Source: Colwellia sp.
Lineage (GTDB): Bacteria; Pseudomonadota; Gammaproteobacteria; Enterobacterales; Alteromonadaceae
Length of the DNA: 64,000 nt
Assembly: GCA_013215385.1 (NCBI GenBank)
Contig: JABSOY010000015.1
Location: forward strand, 93,373-157,372
Reading direction: 5' to 3'
The notes under the pieces were generated by a model. That model had not been told where the DNA came from, made no database searches, and worked only from the letters and a program-made list of their open reading frames with translations. A program made the position numbers and the translations under genes. Below, one piece after another: positions 21,558 through 29,181 of this stretch. The number at the start of each line of letters is the position of its first letter. The stretch's first letter is position 1.

Positions 21558-21913
21558 TTATATTTCCTCTTTGATTTTACGATTTATATATTAAGTACAA
21601 TAAACACAGTGATTATCGTTGCTTTATATGCACTTTGGGTTAGCGGTAAATACTCATTCTGAACAATTACCGCAGCTTGATTACTGACTACAGAATAAAA
21701 TTGAGCACCTTAGTGCGATATTCACGTAGACAGATTAAGTTCCTTCTTAATTCGGTTATTAATAAAATTTTCGCGCCAAAAAACGATCGGAAATTAAATT
21801 AATATTAAAATTCGACTTATTGTTAAAAAACCCAATGGCTATTTAAAAAAGTAAAGATGTACAGGTGTGTGATTAGTACGAATGAAACTTACTAATGATT
21901 AAACTGACTATTG
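21558..21913. other. Gap inside the DUF2589 operon
   Basis: 356 nt without a gene, unusually long for the operon. It lacks the TTCAC/CGTCT motif found at the three upstream promoters. It may hold a separate promoter or be the kind of gap for which the operon's NusG-like factor is needed; the sequence does not decide. Confidence 0.4.
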
Positions 21914-22543
21914 TTATGTTTCATCAGCTTTTAAGTGTATGGGTACTATCGATTGTGAATATGTTTCGATAATGGTTAATATACCGATTGGAAGTGGTAC
22001 TTGAGCAGCATGTGCACTTATCTCATATTTCGCTGAATTTGATTTTTTAATTGTCGATTTTTGATTGTTATTTACCTGCTCAGTTGAAGCTACAGCCCCT
22101 GATATCTCTGCTGATACCGTGTTGGTATTTAGTTTATGACTAACAGAACGCTCTTCTTTACTGTCAGTAGATTTGTCTAATGAATACGAGCTTTTCACCT
22201 CCATTTCAAAAGAAATATTTACCTCGTCAACGGCCAATGAGTTTAGCGGTATAATAGTTAATAAAGGCAAGTTGAATTCGCTTTCAATAGGCTCTGCTTG
22301 GCTTCCATCCGCATTAAACACAGGGCGAGTTAATGTCATGTTTACCATGACAGGTTTATAAATTTCATTATTGCCAATTTTAACTATTGAAAAACATGTA
22401 TTTAACAAGAACTTAGTCTGAGACATCGCCATCATATTATTGGCTTCTGCTGCAGCTACCAAGGGTGACCCAATAAGTTCTTTCATAGGTAAACCGCTAA
22501 ATTGTTGTGCCATTGTTACTAAATTATTATTTTTATCAGCCAT
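21914..22543 (-). CDS. DUF2589 family protein, paralog 3
   Basis: 209 residues, the same layout as its neighbour: N-terminal MAQQFSGLPMKELIGSPLVA and AMSQTKFLLNTCF, then PVMVNMTLTRPV, FNLPLLTIIPLNSLAVDEVN, FEMEVKSSYS, a polar insertion, and AKYEISAHAAQVPLPIG followed by ILTIIETYSQSI. Excellent ribosome site (AAGGAGGAAAT). The two typical DUF2589 copies are obviously recent relatives. Cytoplasmic by sequence. The role of the family is unknown. Confidence 0.85.
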   Translation of the reverse strand: MADKNNNLVTMAQQFSGLPMKELIGSPLVAAAEANNMMAMSQTKFLLNTCFSIVKIGNNEIYKPVMVNMTLTRPVFNADGSQAEPIESEFNLPLLTIIPLNSLAVDEVNISFEMEVKSSYSLDKSTDSKEERSVSHKLNTNTVSAEISGAVASTEQVNNNQKSTIKKSNSAKYEISAHAAQVPLPIGILTIIETYSQSIVPIHLKADET

Positions 22544-22579
22544 TTATTTCCTCCTTATTTTAAAAACTTATAGTGTTAT

Positions 22580-23176
22580 TTAACCGGGGATTTGAGCCCT
22601 TAGCGCTTTTTCATACCCTTCAATTATTTTTTGTAGTCCTTCTGGTGGCTCATGTCCAACAAGAGATATTTCAATCCTAGTATTTGTACAGTCCTTAGTA
22701 ATCGTATGTTCCCCACCCGTAACTTGCGGCGAACGAAAAGCGACATAGAGTTCATCACTATCATCGGCCGTTACTTCAAGATCGGCCGAAAATTTAACGT
22801 CTTTAATTCTTGGGCTACTGATCGGACATAATGTAATTAATGGTACATTAACAATTGTCGAAGTAACGCCATCTGGACCTTGACTTGGAAAGGCCATCGC
22901 GACCATTTTTGGACGGTAAATTACCTCTCCTTCCGGTGATTGGTGTTCATCAGTGCCTAAATTATTTTCTTTAATATTATTATTTGCTGATTTATCAATC
23001 TCGTCAGCTGGAACATCAATTATATTATTTGAACTACTATTGATATCCGATGGAGATTCAATGGTAACTTTATCGAAAAACTTATCTATGTGCTTAAAAC
23101 CTGCAGATTCAACTGCTTGTGCGGCACTGTGAATGCTTTGTTGGACAGCATGCATTAATGCTTGAAAACGGATCAT
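22580..23176 (-). CDS. Divergent DUF2589-like protein, paralog 2
   Basis: 198 residues. The N-terminus is an amphipathic helix (MHAVQQSIHSAAQAVESAGF) ending in HIDKFFDK, then a Ser/Asn-rich linker. The C-terminal 110 residues repeat the DUF2589 layout: YRPKMVAMAF, NVPLITLCPISSPRIKDV, FSADLEVTADD, and finally RIEISLVGHEPPEGLQK with IIEGYEKAL. I infer common ancestry with the two clear DUF2589 genes from the order and spacing of these blocks; direct identity is low. Confidence 0.65.
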   Translation of the reverse strand: MIRFQALMHAVQQSIHSAAQAVESAGFKHIDKFFDKVTIESPSDINSSSNNIIDVPADEIDKSANNNIKENNLGTDEHQSPEGEVIYRPKMVAMAFPSQGPDGVTSTIVNVPLITLCPISSPRIKDVKFSADLEVTADDSDELYVAFRSPQVTGGEHTITKDCTNTRIEISLVGHEPPEGLQKIIEGYEKALRAQIPG

Positions 23177-23258
23177 GTTATTTTCTTCCTATTAATTTAA
23201 GATTTATGGGTTATTGTTGCTTGAACTGCACTTTTAAGGGCAAGTAAGGCTCATTTTT

Positions 23259-23930
23259 TTAAGAATTTGGACGCAATAGCTCTTTATATTCACTTATGAC
23301 TTTATTTAATTCTTTGAGGTTTTGTTCTGGACTAAATAATATTTTTACCTGAGTGCTGCTTGATTCTTTGGGCTTCCAATTCGACCAAAACTTATTTGTT
23401 TTCTGATGAAAACGTACATAAACTTCGTTTCCCTCACTTTTTACATAATCAAGTTTTGAACTAAAGGTAAACTCTTTAATTGAATGAAGGTATAGCGGCT
23501 CGAAAACGAATAAAGGTATTTCTATCAATTCTTTAAGCCATTTTCCATTTGTATAGACCGGCATCTCAAAAACGGTCATCTTAGGCTGATAATTTGTCGC
23601 CTGATTGTTAGCAGCCTTGATTGATTTTTGCATCGTTTGCTTCATCGTGTTTAGCAAGTTTATTGCGAGAGACTTATCGCCTAAATCAATATAATTTTCC
23701 AATTGGTCTAACTGTTTGTAAAGCGCAGTACCCTGGTTTCTTGATGGCTTTTTATCGAAGTATTTATCAATATAATCAATCTCTAACGATGTTTTAGATG
23801 TATTAACTGCATTAATGTTTTTTTGAATATTTAGTACTAAATCAGAAAAATTAATACTTGTATCAACTTGAGGAGATTTATGGATTAATTTACCAATGAA
23901 CTTTTGGTACACTTTCTTTAAGTAACTCAT
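23259..23930 (-). CDS. Divergent DUF2589-like protein, paralog 1
   Basis: 223 residues. A helical N-terminal half contains IDYIDKYFDK, matching HIDKFFDK of the next gene. The C-terminal half again has the family blocks: YQPKMTVFEMPVY, LIEIPLFVFEPLYLHSIKE, FTFSSKLDYV, then QVKILFSPEQNLKELNKV and ISEYKELLRP. First structural-type gene after the NusG-like gene, 41 nt away, with ribosome site AAAGGTC. No signal peptide. Assignment to the family is inference from pattern. Confidence 0.6.
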   Translation of the reverse strand: MSYLKKVYQKFIGKLIHKSPQVDTSINFSDLVLNIQKNINAVNTSKTSLEIDYIDKYFDKKPSRNQGTALYKQLDQLENYIDLGDKSLAINLLNTMKQTMQKSIKAANNQATNYQPKMTVFEMPVYTNGKWLKELIEIPLFVFEPLYLHSIKEFTFSSKLDYVKSEGNEVYVRFHQKTNKFWSNWKPKESSSTQVKILFSPEQNLKELNKVISEYKELLRPNS

Positions 23931-23971
23931 TTTTTGACCTTTATATAAAAATAGCGATTAAACAAGAGGCG

Positions 23972-24484
23972 TCAGACAATATTTATTTTCTCCATCTGTT
24001 CGACTGGCACATCTAATACCAGTGACATATCCAATTTATTTATTTCAACGGCGACCTTTCCTCTGTAATGACCTTCACAAAGGGTACCCTCGTATCCAGC
24101 TAAAGAGCCTTTAAGTAACTTAACTCGGTCACCCTTAATTAAACGTCTTGAGGTAGTTTCAACGTATTTATTCATTGTCATAATTGATTTTATTAAGGTA
24201 ATCTCTTTGCTTGGAATTATTGTTGGCAAACCACCAAAACGAATAAAATCAACGAAACCGGGTAATACTTTTACTGTGTGAATACCTGAATAATCAAGGT
24301 AAACAAACAGATAAGATTTAAAAAGAGGCATTGTTATTTTTTTTCGTCTGTCACTCCACTGTCTAATTTCTTCGTTGATCGGTAAGTACGCCACTAAGTT
24401 TATTTTTTTTATTGATACCAGTAGCTTTTTTTCACAATTTGGGCTGGTGTATATTACATACCAATGTTTATCATTTTCGTTCAT
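23972..24484 (-). CDS. NusG-like antitermination factor (RfaH/UpxY/LoaP type)
   Basis: 170 residues. The NGN domain begins KHWYVIYTSPNCEKKL, followed by AYLPINEEIRQWSDRRKK and LFKSYLFVYLD. A KOW domain lies at about 120-165 (KGDRVKLLKGSLAGYEGTL). This is the build of specialised NusG paralogs that ride with RNA polymerase through one operon and suppress termination (known for RfaH, UpxY and LoaP). It is the first gene of the DUF2589 operon, preceded by the shared promoter motif at 24606-24631, which is the usual place for an operon-dedicated antiterminator. Confidence 0.88.
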   Translation of the reverse strand: MNENDKHWYVIYTSPNCEKKLLVSIKKINLVAYLPINEEIRQWSDRRKKITMPLFKSYLFVYLDYSGIHTVKVLPGFVDFIRFGGLPTIIPSKEITLIKSIMTMNKYVETTSRRLIKGDRVKLLKGSLAGYEGTLCEGHYRGKVAVEINKLDMSLVLDVPVEQMEKINIV

Positions 24485-24605
24485 TGTTACTTTCCTAAAT
24501 TAAAGATTTAGTTTCGGTTAGAAACGATGTTTATGTTTACTAATATTAAGATAAGCTCCGCCACATCGGCCACAGAGAGTTGATGTTTATTTCTTGTTTA
24601 TTTAA

Positions 24606-24631
24606 AGACGTTTGTATTGAAAATAAGTGAA
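24606..24631 (-). promoter_or_regulatory. Probable ECF-sigma promoter of the NusG-like/DUF2589 operon
   Basis: On the minus strand TTCACTTA, 13 nt, then CGTCT. The same motif with the same spacing occurs upstream of the sigma factor gene (25830-25855) and the peptidoglycan-binding gene (25179-25204). Spacing between the TTCACA-like and CGTCT elements suits ECF sigma promoters. Leader to the start codon is about 120 nt. Confidence 0.65.
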
Positions 24632-24679
24632 TGATTTTTTAGTAAAAATTTTATCTAAATCGTTAGTTATTATGACCAG

Positions 24680-25138
24680 CTAATGATGCCCCGCTGATAA
24701 TGATTCCATAGTCATTTTCATAAAATAGTTATTATTTTTGAATAATAATGATTCTAATTTTTGAATGAGCGTAGCCACCGAAGTCTTTTGTATACAGGCT
24801 AATGTTTTTATATCCATGGTACCTGTAGGAGACAACCCCAGTACTTTTTGTAATGCAATAATGATTTTTGGCGGATCATTGATAAGTGCGTTATTAAACA
24901 AACACTCGGCTAATACTTGACTTGAGATCCTATCTGCTAATAGTAAATTCCATATCTCAAGACAATATAGATCCTTAAAGAGAAGTTCTAATTCACTCGT
25001 AGTGAATAAAGAAGACAAACTATGCCAACATGGGGAATCTTTAAGTACTAACTTTGCGATTAGAGAAGGAGTAAACCTACCTACTTCAATTTTATTAGCA
25101 CCAAAAACCAACTCAATTGCTTGATAATAATCTGCCAT
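24680..25138 (-). CDS. Peptidoglycan-binding-like protein (PG_binding_3/GH108 C-terminal type)
   Basis: 152 residues from the ATG at 25138 (GGAG 6-7 nt upstream; a TTG 4 codons earlier also opens the frame). The region around residues 80-120 reads LAECLFNNALINDPPKIIIA and LQKVLGLSPTGTMDIKTLAC, the pattern of the peptidoglycan-binding domain found at the C-terminus of GH108 lysozyme-like proteins. The N-terminal Glu-Gly-Gly catalytic motif of GH108 enzymes is absent, so it is probably not an enzyme. No signal peptide. It lies between the sigma gene and the antiterminator with its own motif-bearing promoter. Confidence 0.6.
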   Translation of the reverse strand: MADYYQAIELVFGANKIEVGRFTPSLIAKLVLKDSPCWHSLSSLFTTSELELLFKDLYCLEIWNLLLADRISSQVLAECLFNNALINDPPKIIIALQKVLGLSPTGTMDIKTLACIQKTSVATLIQKLESLLFKNNNYFMKMTMESLSAGHH

Positions 25139-25178
25139 CTTTAACTCCAATCTTTGTAATCTTATGTTGTTATTAACT

Positions 25179-25204
25179 AGACGAGCGAGCAGTCAACTTG
25201 TGAA
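25179..25204 (-). promoter_or_regulatory. Probable ECF-sigma promoter of the peptidoglycan-binding gene
   Basis: Minus strand TTCACAAG, 13 nt, CGTCT, ending 40 nt before the ATG at 25138. It matches exactly in spacing, and in 8 of 8 left-box positions, the motif before the sigma gene. Confidence 0.7.
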
Positions 25205-25242
25205 CATTTTTAAAAAATAAATTTTGATATGGCGAATGAAGT

Positions 25243-25797
25243 TTATTCATGCTCAAGTAAATAACGGAGTCTTTGCCGTGCTAACTGAATACGTTTGCGA
25301 ACATTATTTGGAGAAATATTTAATCGACGAGCAATTTCGCTGTATTCTAATTCTTCAAAAAATCGATATTTAATGGGCAGCATTAAATCAATAGGCAATA
25401 TAGAAATTTTCCGCATCAGGAAATTTAACTTTGATTCACGCTCTATTTGTTCTTCTAACTCTTCACTACTATTATCTGAGAAGTAGAATTCGTTAGGCAA
25501 TGCAGACACTTGATTTACTAATTCATACTGTCGAGTCTGTATTCTGTGCATATCGATACATATGTTATAGGCGAGTTTACATAGCCATGGATACATTTTA
25601 ATAACTTGCTCTTGGTCAGATTGGAAATACCTTAATGCTTTCTCACTTGCCAAAGACATAGCGTCATCTGCTTTGTCTTTATCTCCATTAAGCCATTTAA
25701 GGCAGCAGCTATAAATACGATGTCGGTGAGAGCCCCATATTACATAAAAATCATATGCTGGACTTTTGGAAGGTGCTAGGTTTTCAGTTAGATACAT
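25243..25797 (-). CDS. ECF-type RNA polymerase sigma factor
   Basis: 184 residues with sigma region 2 (residues about 20-85: DDAMSLASEKALRYF, YPWLCKLAYNICIDMHR) and region 4 (about 130-180: LPIDLMLPIKYRFFEELEYS then EIARRLNISPNNVRKRIQLA). Regions 1 and 3 are lacking, as in ECF sigma factors. It would direct polymerase to a small regulon. A motif shared with two downstream promoters precedes it, so self-activation is likely. No anti-sigma factor with a membrane helix is encoded nearby. Strong ribosome site (AAGGAAG). Confidence 0.9.
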   Translation of the reverse strand: MYLTENLAPSKSPAYDFYVIWGSHRHRIYSCCLKWLNGDKDKADDAMSLASEKALRYFQSDQEQVIKMYPWLCKLAYNICIDMHRIQTRQYELVNQVSALPNEFYFSDNSSEELEEQIERESKLNFLMRKISILPIDLMLPIKYRFFEELEYSEIARRLNISPNNVRKRIQLARQRLRYLLEHE

Positions 25798-25829
25798 CTT
25801 TTCTTCCTTATAAACGATCAGTAAAGGAA

Positions 25830-25855
25830 AGACGTAGTTGTTAATATCTTGTGAA
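25830..25855 (-). promoter_or_regulatory. Probable autoregulated promoter of the ECF sigma gene
   Basis: Minus strand TTCACAAG, 13 nt, CGTCT. Expected transcription start about 25 nt before the sigma ATG. See the matching sites at 25179-25204 and 24606-24631. Confidence 0.7.
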
Positions 25856-25879
25856 TATTTATTTTTGGGTAATGCTAAT

Positions 25880-25914
25880 ATTACATGTATAAAATCTAAT
25901 ACTAATTACATGTA
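25880..25914. promoter_or_regulatory. Paired palindromic operator candidates upstream of the sigma promoter
   Basis: ATTACATGTA occurs twice (25880-25889 and 25905-25914), 25 bp apart. Each contains the palindrome TACATGTA. They lie 27-59 bp upstream of the left box of the sigma promoter, an activator or repressor position. Confidence 0.5.
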
Positions 25915-26384
25915 GTTCTTTTAAAAACAGCTTGCATATCATTTAATACATTGATTTATTTTAATTAATATAATTATGGAAATACCCCCTACGGTGAAAA
26001 GACTATTGAGAACAAAACATGAATACCTATAAATCCTTCCCTGAATATATACTTCAATGAGTTACATTCAATTTACATGCCGACAATAATTTAGAGGATT
26101 ATTTCGGCGAAAGGATGTTGTGAAGAGCTAAAGAAATGATTAACTTATTGGATGAATTATTGAATAGTGTAGATACAAAGGTGGCAGGTTATTTATCACT
26201 GATAAAACAATGGATTATAATAATTAAGGGATCAGGAAATAGACAGCTACTGTTACGAACTGTCAGTCTATGATGTTATTTGTTGATAATATGTATTTGA
26301 ACGAGTTGCAGCAGTAAATAGTATTATTGAGGTAATGTGTTCTTAAATCACCGTGATTTTCAGGCTTATTATAAAAAACATACG
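25915..26384. other. Intergenic region upstream of the sigma block
   Basis: About 470 nt. A plus-strand frame 26136-26273 (45 codons, starting MINLLDELLNSVDTKVAGYL) is the only one worth a note; its ribosome site is poor and I do not call it. Otherwise nothing recognised. Confidence 0.35.
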
Positions 26385-27215
26385 TTAATGGATAGGCGAT
26401 ATCTTCAACGCTAGCGCGGGATCTAAACGCACATTTAACCAGTTAATACGCCAGTCTAAGTGTGGCCCAGTTGCGCGACCGCTTGCGCCAACTGCTGCAA
26501 CAACCTGGCCTTTTTTCACTTCGTCACCCTCTTTAACATAAGATTGACTTAAATGCAGGAAGCTTGAAGTAATCCCATGACCATGGTCAATTATCATGGT
26601 GCCACCAGAGTAGAACATGTCAGGTACGAACATAACAACTTTACCAGCAGCTGGAGCTTTAACAGGATCGCCAGTTTTCCCTGCATAGTCTAAACCAAAA
26701 TGTGGTCGTTTAGGCACCCCGTTAAACACACGCTGACTTCCATATACGCCGGTAATAATACCTTTGATTGGTGGAACAAAACCTTGTGAAAAGTCAGTTT
26801 TATTACTCAAGGTTTGCCTTGCTGCTCGTACTTGCATTCCATCTTGCTTAGCACGTGCCACAGCTTTTGGATTTGGGTTCATTATTTTTTTAGCAATACC
26901 TTCAATACGTTGAATTTTATATTCACGTTTAGCCGGTGTTAATGTTTTTACTTCTTTTTTCCCATTTGGGTAAACGATCTGCAATTGATGTGTACCAACA
27001 TCATCTCGACCAAAGCCAAAAACATAATCACCATTAGCTGATAATGGTAACGTGTTACCATCAAAGCTAACAATATTACCGGGTGAAGTCTTACCCACAA
27101 CCAAAGCGCCCTGTTTTATTTCTCCAGACAATTGAATTTCAGCAAGTACCGGTAAACTGCATATAGCACAACTCAAATGGAAAACGAGTAGACTTGTAAT
27201 ACGTTTACTAAACAC
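26385..27215 (-). CDS. Secreted M23-family (LytM) peptidase
   Basis: 276 residues. The N-terminus after the GTG at 27215 is a signal peptide (RITSLLVFHLSCAICSLPVL-AE). The C-terminal M23 domain (about 160-270) has PHFGLDYAG (HxxxD zinc site), IDHGHG, and HLSQSY with GPHLDWR (second zinc and catalytic His). Such enzymes cut peptide cross-links of peptidoglycan in the periplasm. The GTG is chosen because AAGGAG stands 9 nt upstream and it overlaps the stop of the preceding gene (GTGTTTAG), indicating translational coupling. Confidence 0.88.
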   Translation of the reverse strand: MFSKRITSLLVFHLSCAICSLPVLAEIQLSGEIKQGALVVGKTSPGNIVSFDGNTLPLSANGDYVFGFGRDDVGTHQLQIVYPNGKKEVKTLTPAKREYKIQRIEGIAKKIMNPNPKAVARAKQDGMQVRAARQTLSNKTDFSQGFVPPIKGIITGVYGSQRVFNGVPKRPHFGLDYAGKTGDPVKAPAAGKVVMFVPDMFYSGGTMIIDHGHGITSSFLHLSQSYVKEGDEVKKGQVVAAVGASGRATGPHLDWRINWLNVRLDPALALKISPIH

Positions 27216-28086
27216 GGGCAATAGCTCCTTTGCCCACACCTTCAAAGGCAACAATGGTTATTGGTGATTGCAGCTGCGTGTTTAATTGGCGGGCAATAAA
27301 ATCGGCTAAAAGCTCAACGGTTGAATCACAATCAACAACATCCAACACTTTACTCTCTACCGCAATATCAAATCGACCTTGTGGTGCTACGTAAGAAAAA
27401 TATTGGTGATCGGGAGTCAAATTTTGTTGAGCAACATGTGATAGCTCAATCTTAGCTTTATTAACACGATCAGCTTCTGAGGCAATATAAATATCTTGCC
27501 AGCGTAGACACCATTGTTTTTCTAATTCGGCGTTACGCTTTCCTTGTTGTAAAATATGTATGGTCGAGCGATGGCCATGTGCAATTCGTTGACAATTACC
27601 GTCATGCAACTTCAAGCCATGCGTATAGTGATAATAATCACCACTGATATGTTCAGGCCTTAACGTTAGTGTTAATCCCTGAACATTTTCCGGTAATTGC
27701 TCAAGAATAATTGCTGTTAAATGTTTGGTAACTGACTCAATCGTTATTTCGTTCGTTGCAAGTTTTGCAAAAGCACACTTTGGTGATTGTAAAAAGTAGC
27801 TGGCACGATCACTTGTTATATCGACATATTCATGATCTTCATGATGGCTAGAGTCAGTTACTTTAATTAGTGAGTTGTCCATAGGTAATAACAGTTTATG
27901 GTCAACTGCATCATCAATAATGGCTTTGATTTGTTTCTTTACTACAGCGAAATCAAGCACCATACTCATTTCATTTAAGCCACCTTCAAGTAGCACATCA
28001 ACAATCCAACTTTCACCAACAATACCACGTTGCTGACAACAGTAAGAAAAGTCGATCACGGTTAAGTTGTTTACAAATAACTGCAT
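27208..28086 (-). CDS. Tandem PTPS-fold protein (6-pyruvoyl/6-carboxytetrahydropterin synthase family)
   Basis: 292 residues, about twice the size of QueD. The first half keeps the VDHKLLL (DHxxL) motif but its zinc site is lost: where the family has HGHxF there is VGESWI. The second half has the zinc-type motif LHDGNCQRIAHGHRSTIHI and ends STVELLADFIARQL and ITIVAFEGVGKGA, the STExL and catalytic Glu region. So the metal-binding parts appear to be spread over the two halves. It makes or modifies a pterin or deazapurine precursor (inference). Overlaps the M23 gene by 8 nt. Confidence 0.7.
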   Translation of the reverse strand: MQLFVNNLTVIDFSYCCQQRGIVGESWIVDVLLEGGLNEMSMVLDFAVVKKQIKAIIDDAVDHKLLLPMDNSLIKVTDSSHHEDHEYVDITSDRASYFLQSPKCAFAKLATNEITIESVTKHLTAIILEQLPENVQGLTLTLRPEHISGDYYHYTHGLKLHDGNCQRIAHGHRSTIHILQQGKRNAELEKQWCLRWQDIYIASEADRVNKAKIELSHVAQQNLTPDHQYFSYVAPQGRFDIAVESKVLDVVDCDSTVELLADFIARQLNTQLQSPITIVAFEGVGKGAIARV

Positions 28087-28104
28087 TTTTATTTCCTAGT
28101 AGCC

Positions 28105-29151
28105 TTAGTCTTTAACTTGCCAAGCAATGGTTTCATTCGCACGAATTGGCACAACAACATCATCACCAAAAGATAAGGTTGCAGGAACTTGCCAGTCAAC
28201 TTTCTCTAGGGTTATTTTGTCACTATTAATAGGTAAGTTATAAAATGCCGGGCCGTGTAAACTAGCAAACCCTTCTAATTTATCTAAAGCCCCTGCTGCT
28301 TCAAATGCTTCTGCATATAATTCTATTGCCGCATGCGCGGTGTAAGATCCCGCACAACCACAAGCAGACTCTTTTGCATGCTGTGGATGTGGCGCAGAGT
28401 CAGTACCTAGGAAAAACTTAGCACTGCCACTTGTCGCCGCCTCAATTAATGCGTGTTGATGTATATTACGTTTCAAAATTGGTAAACAAAAGTAATGAGG
28501 ACGAATACCGCCAACTAACATGTGATTACGGTTGAATAATAAATGATGCACGGTAATTGTCGCAGCAACGTTATCGCCAGCTTGTTGCACAAATTCAACG
28601 GCGTTTTTAGTGGTAATATGCTCTAAAACAATTTTTAGCTCAGTATATTTTTCGACTAAAGGTTTTAAGATGGTATCGATGAAAACTGCTTCGCGATCAA
28701 AAATATCAATGTCGTTATCGGTCACTTCACCGTGAATTAATAAAGGCATGCCCACTTCTTGCATAGCTGCTAGCACGTCAGCGATGTTATCAACACTGGT
28801 CACGCCAGATGATGAATTAGTTGTTGCACCAGCGGGATATAACTTAGCAGCAAATACAATACCGGTAGCTTTAGCTGCTTTTATTTCTTCAGTCGTTGTT
28901 TGATCGGTAAGGTATAACACCATTAAGGGCTGAAATTGTTTACTTTGAGCTGAACTATTTACATTCGCCGCAAGTATACGTTGGTGATATTGTGTTGCTA
29001 AATCTGCATTAGTAACGGGAGGAACAAGATTTGGCATTACCACGGCACGACCAAAGTAGCGGCTAATATCTGGAACTGTAGTCGTTAATGCGGCGCCATC
29101 GCGCAAATGTACGTGCCAATCGTCTGGGCGAGTAATGGTTAATGTTGTCAT
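28105..29151 (-). CDS. pyrC: Dihydroorotase
   Basis: 348 residues, the class II dihydroorotase of pyrimidine biosynthesis, closing carbamoyl-aspartate to dihydroorotate. Metal and catalytic motifs: [29 protein letters not shown] with the carbamylated Lys, [27 protein letters not shown], and LGTDSAPHP with the catalytic Asp. Length and motifs match E. coli PyrC. It is 18 nt upstream of the PTPS-like gene on the same strand. Confidence 0.97.
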   Translation of the reverse strand: MTTLTITRPDDWHVHLRDGAALTTTVPDISRYFGRAVVMPNLVPPVTNADLATQYHQRILAANVNSSAQSKQFQPLMVLYLTDQTTTEEIKAAKATGIVFAAKLYPAGATTNSSSGVTSVDNIADVLAAMQEVGMPLLIHGEVTDNDIDIFDREAVFIDTILKPLVEKYTELKIVLEHITTKNAVEFVQQAGDNVAATITVHHLLFNRNHMLVGGIRPHYFCLPILKRNIHQHALIEAATSGSAKFFLGTDSAPHPQHAKESACGCAGSYTAHAAIELYAEAFEAAGALDKLEGFASLHGPAFYNLPINSDKITLEKVDWQVPATLSFGDDVVVPIRANETIAWQVKD

Positions 29152-29181
29152 CTTAATACCTATATTTTTGTCTATCTTATT

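Noticed and set aside
26136-26273. 45-codon plus-strand frame upstream of the sigma block
   Set aside because: Weak ribosome site and no similarity; left as part of the intergenic region.
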